This document shows positions 1-5,243 of a stretch of DNA of 8,454 nt, piece after piece (within the stretch, counting starts at the first letter, position 1; each line of letters starts with the position of its first letter). A model generated the notes under the pieces. The model ran no database searches. It saw only the letters and a list, made by a program, of their open reading frames with translations, and was not told where the DNA came from. The translations under genes and the position numbers were made by a program. Source of the stretch: Planctomycetota bacterium (GTDB lineage: Bacteria > Planctomycetota > Brocadiia > JAJRTI01); NCBI GenBank assembly GCA_024278415.1, contig JAJRTI010000294.1, positions 1-8,454 of the forward strand, given 5' to 3'.

Positions 1-2
1 CG

Positions 3-122
3 AAGCTGCGGCTGCTGCGGGTGGCGATCTGGGAGCATCGATTTAAGTGCAACTCGTTCCCAGTCCCCAACGTGGCCAAAAAAGCCGACGCCCTGCTCCG
101 ATACCTTGCAACCGCTGCATAA
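3..122 (+). CDS. C-terminal fragment of an unidentified protein (cut by window edge)
   Basis: The third plus-strand frame is open from the window edge to a TAA at 120-122 and encodes 39 residues, with mostly G or C in third codon positions like the neighbouring real genes. The fragment contains a short hydrophobic strand ending in IWEH (LLRVAIWEHRFK) and closes with an amphipathic helix (KKADALLRYLATA). A beta strand ending in W-E-C/H followed by a basic helix occurs near the C-terminus of some Vsr/DUF559-like nucleases, but 39 residues are too few to assign a family, so I give no function. It lies on the same strand as the CDF gene and is separated from it by about 170 bp, so co-transcription is uncertain. 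Confidence 0.45.
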   Translation, partial: KLRLLRVAIWEHRFKCNSFPVPNVAKKADALLRYLATAA

Positions 123-137
123 GTGCGAAACTATAGA
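106..137 (+). promoter_or_regulatory. Possible weak promoter upstream of the CDF gene
   Basis: TATAGA at 132-137 matches four of six bases of a -10 box, and TTGCAA at 106-111 matches four of six of a -35 box. The spacer is 20 nt, longer than the usual 16-18, and the -35 would lie inside the last codons of the upstream gene. This is the best promoter-like pair I see in the spacer before the CDF gene, but the match is weak and could be chance. Confidence 0.2.
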
Positions 138-281
138 CTAGTTTTGGCACACCATTCGCGTGTGCGCCCGCGCCGGCTCGCCAGAAATTGTGGGTAAAGG
201 GCAGGGGGACGCCCCGTGAGGCTTAGCATCCGTCGCCAGGGATCGCGCGCCTCCATCTGGACGCCTTGAGGCCGCCGGCGC

Positions 282-287
282 GAGGAG
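282..287 (+). promoter_or_regulatory. Ribosome binding site fixing the CDF start
   Basis: GAGGAG at 282-287 sits 5 nt before the ATG at 293. It favours that ATG over the in-frame TTG at 266, which has no Shine-Dalgarno sequence, and over the ATG at 302, which would be 14 nt away. Confidence 0.7.
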
Positions 288-292
288 CTATC

Positions 293-1510
293 ATGCCCGC
301 CATGCCCAGCCTGACTCATTTCCTAATCCGGCGCTACGCGAGTCTTAATACATCCGACGCCTCGCACATGCGCGCGCGGTACGCCACGCTCGAAGCCGCG
401 ACCAGCGTCCTGTTCAACCTGGTCATCTTCGTCCTCAAGTTCGCCCTTGCCAACGTCTCCGGCAGCATCAGCCTGCTCGCGGACGCGTTCCACACGTTGG
501 GCGACTTGGTCAGTTCCGGCGTCGTCTGGTTCGGCGCCCGCGCCGCGTGCAAACCAGCGGACCAGCGCCACCCATTCGGCCACGGCCGTGCGGAGCCCAT
601 AGCGACGCTTGTCATCGCCATGCTCTTGGTGGTTGCCGCGATCGAGTTCGGCCGCGTCTCCTACCTCCGCGTTTGTGCGCCGCAGCCTATTCGGGCCGGC
701 TGGATTGTCATCACGGCGATGGCGCTCTCCATTGTCGCCAAAGAGTGGCTGGCGCGGTTCTCCGGCTACTTGGGGCGTGAGTCCGGATCTCCCATGCTCG
801 AAGCGGACGCCTGGCACCACCGCAGCGACGCGCTCGCGGCCGCGCTTGTCGTCGTGGCGGCCATCGCCTCCCGCTATGGCTATCACCGGGTCGATGGCGT
901 GCTTGGCTTGGGCGTGGCCGCGCTCATCGGCTTGGCCGGCCTGCAAATGGGCTGGAAGATGATGAGCGTGCTCCTCGGCGAAGCGCCAGACACGGAGACA
1001 ATCGCCGCCATCGACGCGGCAGCTTTCAGCGTCCGCGGGGTCCGGGCCGTCCATGATGTGCAAGTGCACGACTACGGCTCCCGCAAGCACGTCTCGCTCC
1101 ACGTCGAGGTCGCGCCCCATGCCAGCACGCAGCAGTCCCACGACACGGCCACCGCGGTCGAGAACGCCATCCAGACGCGCTTGAACATGGAGGCGGTGGT
1201 GCACGTCGATCCTGCCCAGCGGGGTCAGACGCAGCCCCACCTTGCGATCGTCCGCGACGCGCTCGAACGCGCGGTTCAGTCCCATGATCCGGTGAAAGGC
1301 TTCCACGGCCTGCACTGCGTCCAGGACGCGCACGGCACGTACTGCGAACTGCACATGCAGTTCGACCCCCGCTTGCCTCTCAGCGAATCCCACGCGCTCG
1401 TGCACGACATTGCAAGCCACATCGCGCAAGACACCGGCGTGCCCAAGGTGAACATCCACGTGGAGCCGGCTGAGGAAGCTGAAGAACCACCCCAGGGCGG
1501 CTCGCCATGA
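293..1510 (+). CDS. CDF-family divalent metal cation exporter with two C-terminal cytosolic domains
   Basis: This 405-residue inner-membrane protein belongs to the cation diffusion facilitator family, which exports Zn2+, Cd2+, Fe2+ or Mn2+ from the cytoplasm by proton antiport. About six membrane segments are visible, near residues 37-54, 57-81, 103-120, 134-151, 174-193 and 201-227. The transport site is an HxxxD in the second segment (H67, D71) and another in the fifth (H175, D179), the HD-HD set most often linked to zinc. The family loop motif HPFGHGRAE lies at about 93-101. After the membrane part there are two consecutive regions of dimerisation-domain type (about 241-307 and 333-392), each ending in a similar strand (VVHVDP and VNIHVEP). 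Typical family members of about 300 residues carry one. The second region is rich in His and has two Cys (342 and 351). The start at 293 is set by GAGGAG 5 nt upstream. Family assignment is firm; metal specificity is inferred. Confidence 0.93.
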   Translation: MPAMPSLTHFLIRRYASLNTSDASHMRARYATLEAATSVLFNLVIFVLKFALANVSGSISLLADAFHTLGDLVSSGVVWFGARAACKPADQRHPFGHGRAEPIATLVIAMLLVVAAIEFGRVSYLRVCAPQPIRAGWIVITAMALSIVAKEWLARFSGYLGRESGSPMLEADAWHHRSDALAAALVVVAAIASRYGYHRVDGVLGLGVAALIGLAGLQMGWKMMSVLLGEAPDTETIAAIDAAAFSVRGVRAVHDVQVHDYGSRKHVSLHVEVAPHASTQQSHDTATAVENAIQTRLNMEAVVHVDPAQRGQTQPHLAIVRDALERAVQSHDPVKGFHGLHCVQDAHGTYCELHMQFDPRLPLSESHALVHDIASHIAQDTGVPKVNIHVEPAEEAEEPPQGGSP

Positions 1511-1565
1511 CCGCCCCCCGACTTTGCCCCATGTCCCTCGCGTTTGGCGTCGCTCTATCCGCCAT

Positions 1566-1571
1566 AGGAGG
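1566..1571 (+). promoter_or_regulatory. Perfect Shine-Dalgarno sequence favouring an internal nitrilase start
   Basis: AGGAGG lies 7 nt before the ATG at 1579, an ideal site and spacing. The alternative ATG at 1507, which overlaps the CDF stop as ATGA, has only a G-rich stretch before it. The choice matters: starting at 1507 adds 24 residues that look like an export signal, while starting at 1579 gives a cytoplasmic protein. The site is part of a palindrome, GGAGGCCTCC (1567-1576). Confidence 0.6.
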
Positions 1572-1578
1572 CCTCCCC

Positions 1579-3309
1579 ATGGCGCAAGCCAAGACGGACC
1601 GCGTCGTGACGCTCTCAAGCATCTGCCTCCTCGACGGCGAGCAGTACCGCACGCAGGACTACGTGCTCGCCCAAATCGCGGCCGCGTGCCGACGCGGCCG
1701 GCCCGACCTCGTTGTGGCGCCGTTCACGCCGTTCCTATCGTTTCGCCAATCTGTGGCCAAGCGCGATCTGGCTCCTTTCGCGAAACTCGCCAAGCGATCC
1801 AAGACGTACCTCGCCGTCGCCATGACCGAGCACGGCCGCGGCGCCAAGACGTACTCCACCTCCATCCTTTTCGATCGCGCCGGCGAGATCGTCGGCAAGT
1901 ACCGCAAATCCCACGCACTCCCGGACGACAAGATCGCTCTGGGAGATGAACTTCCTGTGTTCAGGACGGACTTCGGATTAATCGGGCTTACCCTCGGCAC
2001 GGACTTCTACTTCCCCGAAATCTACAACGTGCTGCGCATGAAGGGCGCGGAGGTGCTCGTGTGGCAACACTACCCCGAACGCTTTCGCGAGCACTACCAG
2101 TGGCGGCCGCTGCTCAAGGCCCGCTGCATGGACAGCCACGCGCACCTCATCGCCGCGATGTTCTCGGACCCGCGCAACTACATCACCAACCGCTATGACA
2201 GCGGCATGCAGGGCGCGGCATGGGGACGCAGCATGGTGCTCAACCGCGTGGGAACGCCGGTGGCCGACACCGGCTTCGAGGACGGCGTGGCGACGGCCAT
2301 CGTGAACCTGGACAAACGCAAGCAGCCCACCGGCGAGATCTGGTGCCGCTCGGAGAATGTCTTCTTCTGCAACAGCGTCGGCGACCGCACCGCGTTCAAG
2401 CCCATTGCCCAGCCCTGGCGCAAGCCTAAGCTGCCGAAGTATGGGAAGCGCACTGCGCGCGTCGCAATTGGCTACTTCTGGGCCAAGGACATGTGGCGCG
2501 ACACGAAGCGCCCCGAAGCCATGCTCCGCGTGCTCGATGAGGCCGCCAAGTGCAAGCCCGACGTGGTACTGCTCTCAGAGATGAGCGCGCGCGAGGACAA
2601 CGCCATGACACGGGAAGCGCGTGCTGCGGTCGCCCAACGCGCCCGCGAGATGAAGAGCTACATCATCATCGGCGGCGTGAGCTTCTGCAAGGATCCTCTC
2701 AGCGTCGCCCGCGTGTGGGACCGCGACGGCCAAGAGGTCTTCGAGGAGCCCATCTACTGGACCAAGGGCTTCCCTGAGATCAAGGTGTACGACACCGACT
2801 TCGCGCGCATCGGCATCCACACCTGTGGCGACCTCTACACCGGCGAGATCGACCGCGTGCTCGCGCTCAAGGGCGCGGAAATCATCTTCGACCCCAGCCA
2901 GATGTGGGGAGCGGACGGTTGGCACAACGAGATGATGCTGCGCGCCCGCGCGATCGACAACGGCGTGTGGGTCGCCTGTGCGCATTGGGTCACCTCCGAT
3001 CCCGGCCTGCGCAGCCTCATCATCGACCCCTACGGCAAGGTCCTTGCCGCGTCGCAGTTCCAGAAGACTGGCGTGATCCACGTGGACGTAGACTTCAACG
3101 ACTTGAAGGTCTACTACGAGGGCCGCAAGGCCAAGCAGCCCAAGCGCGGCAAGGTGGGCATCCCCTCCTACTACACCGAGGACATCCCCGAACAGAAGCG
3201 CGGCTGGCGGGACATGATCTTCTCGCGCAGGCGCCCGGAACTCTACAGCATCATCCCCACCGTGAACGACGTAATCATGAAGTATCGGCCAGAGAAGGGG
3301 CCGTATTAG
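1579..3309 (+). CDS. Tandem nitrilase-fold (carbon-nitrogen hydrolase) protein with degenerate first domain
   Basis: The protein has two nitrilase-superfamily domains, about residues 8-250 and 292-510 of 576. The superfamily hydrolyses nitriles, amides or N-carbamoyl compounds with a Glu-Lys-Cys triad. In domain 1 the Lys survives (K110 in KYRKSH), but the Cys position of CxDxxFPE is Gly (G140, in GTDFYFPE) and the catalytic Glu position reads APFTPF, so this domain is probably inactive. In domain 2 E334 (VVLLSEMS) and C416 (IHTCGDLYTGE) are in place, with K396 a possible Lys; the K-C spacing of 20 is about 10 shorter than in domain 1, so a loop is reduced. RRRPELY near the end is a familiar nitrilase tail. 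I chose ATG 1579 for its AGGAGG site. From ATG 1507 the protein would be 600 residues, overlap the CDF stop, and begin with a hydrophobic stretch ending AQA, a plausible signal peptide. The many cysteines slightly favour the cytoplasm. It follows the CDF gene, likely in one operon; the substrate is unknown. Confidence 0.88.
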   Translation: MAQAKTDRVVTLSSICLLDGEQYRTQDYVLAQIAAACRRGRPDLVVAPFTPFLSFRQSVAKRDLAPFAKLAKRSKTYLAVAMTEHGRGAKTYSTSILFDRAGEIVGKYRKSHALPDDKIALGDELPVFRTDFGLIGLTLGTDFYFPEIYNVLRMKGAEVLVWQHYPERFREHYQWRPLLKARCMDSHAHLIAAMFSDPRNYITNRYDSGMQGAAWGRSMVLNRVGTPVADTGFEDGVATAIVNLDKRKQPTGEIWCRSENVFFCNSVGDRTAFKPIAQPWRKPKLPKYGKRTARVAIGYFWAKDMWRDTKRPEAMLRVLDEAAKCKPDVVLLSEMSAREDNAMTREARAAVAQRAREMKSYIIIGGVSFCKDPLSVARVWDRDGQEVFEEPIYWTKGFPEIKVYDTDFARIGIHTCGDLYTGEIDRVLALKGAEIIFDPSQMWGADGWHNEMMLRARAIDNGVWVACAHWVTSDPGLRSLIIDPYGKVLAASQFQKTGVIHVDVDFNDLKVYYEGRKAKQPKRGKVGIPSYYTEDIPEQKRGWRDMIFSRRRPELYSIIPTVNDVIMKYRPEKGPY

Positions 3310-3320
3310 CGAAGCTTCGC
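3309..3320. repeat. 12-bp perfect palindrome at the nitrilase stop codon
   Basis: GCGAAGCTTCGC begins on the last base of the TAG stop (3307-3309). As RNA it could form only a short hairpin, and no T-run follows, so it is not a convincing intrinsic terminator. Confidence 0.4.
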
Positions 3321-3358
3321 AGGGTTGTGCATGGGCCAGAACATCGGCTTGCATTGCT

Positions 3359-3621
3359 TGTCAGAGCGACTTGCAAAACCCCAATAGGCCGAGGCCTCGC
3401 GCCTAACATCGTGCATGGCGGAGGTGTCGAACGTGGCGCCGCCGAGATGCGAGCGCGGGAGCGCTCCGCTTGTAGTGGCGGCCGTCAGGGCGCCCTCTGC
3501 GCCGCTGGCGATTCGCCACCCGAGCGGAAGGCCCTCACGGGCCTACTACAAACGCGACGTCGCCGGCTTGCGGCGCCACAGCACAGGTAGGACAACTGGG
3601 GTTTTGCAAGTGGCTCTGTCA
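3359..3621. mobile_element. MITE-like element bounded by 25-bp terminal inverted repeats
   Basis: Positions 3359-3383 and 3597-3621 are inverted copies of each other with two mismatches in 25 by hand alignment; the shared core is CTTGCAAAACCCCA. The 263-bp interval has no transposase and encloses repeat copy A. The flanks show no clear target-site duplication. The inverted ends and small non-coding size suit a miniature transposable element or a large dispersed repeat, but without other genomic copies this is an inference. Confidence 0.5.
3417..3550. repeat. Direct repeat copy A (134 bp)
   Basis: This aligns without gaps to 3701-3834, with about 18 mismatches in 134 positions by hand count (roughly 87% identity). 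The most conserved part is 3472-3550. Inside it, TTGTAGT (3470-3476) and ACTACAA (3545-3551) form inverted ends, GGCCGTCAGGGC faces an imperfect partner GCCCTCACGGGCC, and TGGCGATTCGCCA forms a central palindrome. The whole could fold as an approximately 82-nt structured unit, like bacterial interspersed REP or MITE sequences. Confidence 0.75.
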
Positions 3622-3646
3622 GTCTGAGCACAGCGAAGAATGACAG
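3616..3646. repeat. Short inverted repeat bordering the MITE-like element
   Basis: CTGTCA (3616-3621) and TGACAG (3641-3646) flank TCTGAGCACAGCGAAGAA, which is itself partly self-complementary. The left arm overlaps the outer end of the right terminal inverted repeat. The sequence resembles a TCTGAGC-CAGCGAAGAAT motif that I recall as dispersed in intergenic DNA of several bacterial groups; I cannot verify this here. Confidence 0.4.
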
Positions 3647-3700
3647 GCAAGGAAGTCTCCACGTCGGCCGCAATTCGATCACCCGCTAATGTCATGTCAC

Positions 3701-3834
3701 GGCTGAGGTGTCGAACTCCGCGCCACCGCAGTGCGACCGCGGGAGCGACCCGCTCGTAGTGGCGACCGTCAGGGCGCCCTCTGCTCCGATGGCGAATCGC
3801 CACCCGAACGGAAGGCCCTCACGGGCCAACTACA
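3701..3834. repeat. Direct repeat copy B (134 bp)
   Basis: This is the second copy of the repeat at 3417-3550, exactly 284 bp downstream. It keeps the GTAGT/ACTAC ends (3756-3760 and 3829-3833), the CGTCAGGGCGCCCTCTGC block, the GGAAGGCCCTCACGGGCC block and the central palindrome, here TGGCGAATCGCCA. The central base differs between copies (T in A, A in B) without breaking the palindrome. Unlike copy A it is not enclosed by the 25-bp inverted repeats. Confidence 0.75.
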
Positions 3835-3861
3835 TGCGCTACCGAACCCGCTTGCAGTCGC

Positions 3862-3928
3862 GTCGTGTTCCTCCTGCCCCCCCTGCCACGCACGCTTGGG
3901 CGGGGTGACAGCACGGGCATGACACGAC
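3862..3928 (-). terminator. Possible long imperfect hairpin downstream of the nucleotidyltransferase
   Basis: GTCGTGT (3862-3868) and ACACGAC (3922-3928) are perfect 7-bp complements, and between them a C-rich run faces GGGCGGGG imperfectly. It lies immediately after the minus-strand stop at 3930-3932, a natural terminator position, but there is no T-run and the loop is long. Treat it as a weak candidate. Confidence 0.2.
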
Positions 3929-3929
3929 A

Positions 3930-5243
3930 CTAGACGGCGGGGTAATCCCGCCGCACCAGCGCCTCAGCCTCCTCGGGCGTGGCGATCTCGCCCTCCAGTT
4001 GCGCGCTCTCGACGGCCGAGAGAATGTCTTTGAATATCCGGCCAGGCGTGTATCCCATCTCGATCAGCCGGCGGCCGTCGATCAGCGGCTCCGGCCGCAG
4101 ATCCTCCTCGGACAGCTCCGCAAGCTTCTCCTTGCAGAAGCGCCACTTCGCCAAATCGCCGTGGCTCGCGACACAATCGACGCGGTGCAGTTCAAGCAGA
4201 TCGGCGAAGTGCTCTTCCCGCAGCAGACGCTTGAGCTTGCCCTGGCGCATGTCGAGCACGTTCATGAAGCGCATGTGGTTTTCGACCAACCACGCGATCT
4301 TCTCCGTCTGCGCGTTCGAGAACTTCAGCCTGCGGCACATCTCGCGCGCGATCGCCCCCCCCTTCTCGTCGTGGCCGTGGAATCGCAGCCTCTCCTTCTG
4401 CTCCATCGTGGCCGGTTTGCCCACGTCGTGCAACAGCACCGCCATGGCCAGCTCCGCGCTCGGCGCGTCAAGCGCGTCGAGGCAGAGCAGCGTGTGGGTG
4501 AGCACGTCGCCTTCAGGGTGAAACTCAGGGGGTTGCGGCACGCCGTCCATCGCGGCCACTTCCGGCAGAATCACGGCCAACGCTGCTATGTCCATGAGCA
4601 GGCGGATGCCGCGGCTCGGGCCTCCCTCAGTGAGGATACGCACCAGCTCCTCGCGGATGCGTTCTGCGCTCACCGTCCCGATGTTGGGCGCGACTTGCTT
4701 GGCGGCCTTCAACGTCGCGGGGTCGATGTCGAACCCAAGGCGGCACGCGAACCGCACCGCGCGCAGCACGCGCAGCCGGTCCTCCTCGAACCGCTCGACC
4801 GGATCGCCGATGCACCGCAGGACCTTGGCCGCAATATCCGCTTGGCCGCCCACGTGATCGATGACCGCATCGCTCACCGGATCGTAGAGCATGCCATTGA
4901 TCGTAAAGTCCCGGCGCAGCACGTCGTGCACCGCGTCGCAGAAGTGCACCTCCGCCGGCCGGCGGCCATCCAGGTATTCGCCATCGGCTCGGAATGTGGC
5001 GACCTCGAATTGCTCGCCGCCCACGAGCACGATCATGACCCCAAAATGTGCGCCCACCGCGAGCGTGCGCGGGAACAGCCGGCCCACGTCGCCAGGCCGC
5101 GCGTCGGTCGCGATGTCGATATCTTTGGCCTGTCGGCCCATGAGCATGTCGCGCACACACCCGCCCACAAAGTAGGCTTGGAACCCTGCCTCCCGCAGGC
5201 GCAGCACAATGTGCTTCGCGGTTTTAGCGGCGCTCTCACTCAT
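3930..5243 (-). CDS. cca: Class II tRNA nucleotidyltransferase / poly(A) polymerase with HD domain
   Basis: This 437-residue cytoplasmic enzyme adds CCA (or C/A only) to tRNA 3' ends, or adenylates RNA; related enzymes differ in specificity and sequence alone does not settle it. The nucleotidyltransferase head is complete: GGCVRD (28-32), the metal-binding D41 and D43 in KDIDIAT, RRDFTING (110-117), EEDRLRVLRAVRFACRLGF (153-171) and SAERIREEL (192-200). An HD phosphohydrolase-like domain follows, with H250, H272-D273 (LLHDVGK) and H289/H291, as in CCA enzymes with 2',3'-cyclic phosphodiesterase activity. The end (GYTPGRIFKDIL and EGEIATPEEAEALVRRDYP) matches the family C-terminus. The ATG at 5241-5243 overlaps the secretin stop in ATGAGTGA. 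A longer reading back to 5411 only adds a Ser/Thr/Arg-rich shadow of the secretin frame, since homology begins at residue 8-10 of this start. No strong Shine-Dalgarno is near, so translation probably depends on coupling. Confidence 0.93.
   Translation of the reverse strand: MSESAAKTAKHIVLRLREAGFQAYFVGGCVRDMLMGRQAKDIDIATDARPGDVGRLFPRTLAVGAHFGVMIVLVGGEQFEVATFRADGEYLDGRRPAEVHFCDAVHDVLRRDFTINGMLYDPVSDAVIDHVGGQADIAAKVLRCIGDPVERFEEDRLRVLRAVRFACRLGFDIDPATLKAAKQVAPNIGTVSAERIREELVRILTEGGPSRGIRLLMDIAALAVILPEVAAMDGVPQPPEFHPEGDVLTHTLLCLDALDAPSAELAMAVLLHDVGKPATMEQKERLRFHGHDEKGGAIAREMCRRLKFSNAQTEKIAWLVENHMRFMNVLDMRQGKLKRLLREEHFADLLELHRVDCVASHGDLAKWRFCKEKLAELSEEDLRPEPLIDGRRLIEMGYTPGRIFKDILSAVESAQLEGEIATPEEAEALVRRDYPAV

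Larger units (their letters stand above)
3310..3929. other. Gene-free convergent intergenic region filled with repeats
   Basis: This 620-bp gap lies between the 3' ends of the nitrilase and nucleotidyltransferase genes. Open frames here are short and show no recognisable protein. Most of the stretch is explained by two direct repeats, an inverted-repeat-bounded element and hairpin-forming sequences listed separately. No clean rho-independent terminator (stable hairpin plus T-run) is visible on either strand, though both operons must end here. Confidence 0.75.

Noticed and set aside
204..217. GGGG-ACG-CCCC hairpin in the spacer before the CDF gene
   Set aside because: The stem is very short and lacks a T-run, so it is not a terminator.
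266..292. TTG start giving nine extra residues to the CDF protein
   Set aside because: It has no Shine-Dalgarno, while GAGGAG lies 5 nt before the ATG at 293. The extra residues (RPPARGAI) add nothing family-like.
323..1618. 431-codon open frame on the minus strand opposite the CDF gene
   Set aside because: It is an antisense shadow in GC-rich DNA, with low-complexity Arg/Val/Asp/His composition and no motif. The plus strand carries clear CDF motifs.
2575..3354. 259-codon minus-strand frame opposite the nitrilase gene
   Set aside because: Composition is typical of an antisense shadow, and the plus strand encodes the recognisable second nitrilase domain.
3310..3929. Possible small genes, tRNA or CRISPR array within the repeat region
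   Set aside because: There is no tRNA-like T-loop or acceptor stem. Only two long diverged repeats exist, with no uniform spacers. Open frames are short and cross repeat boundaries.
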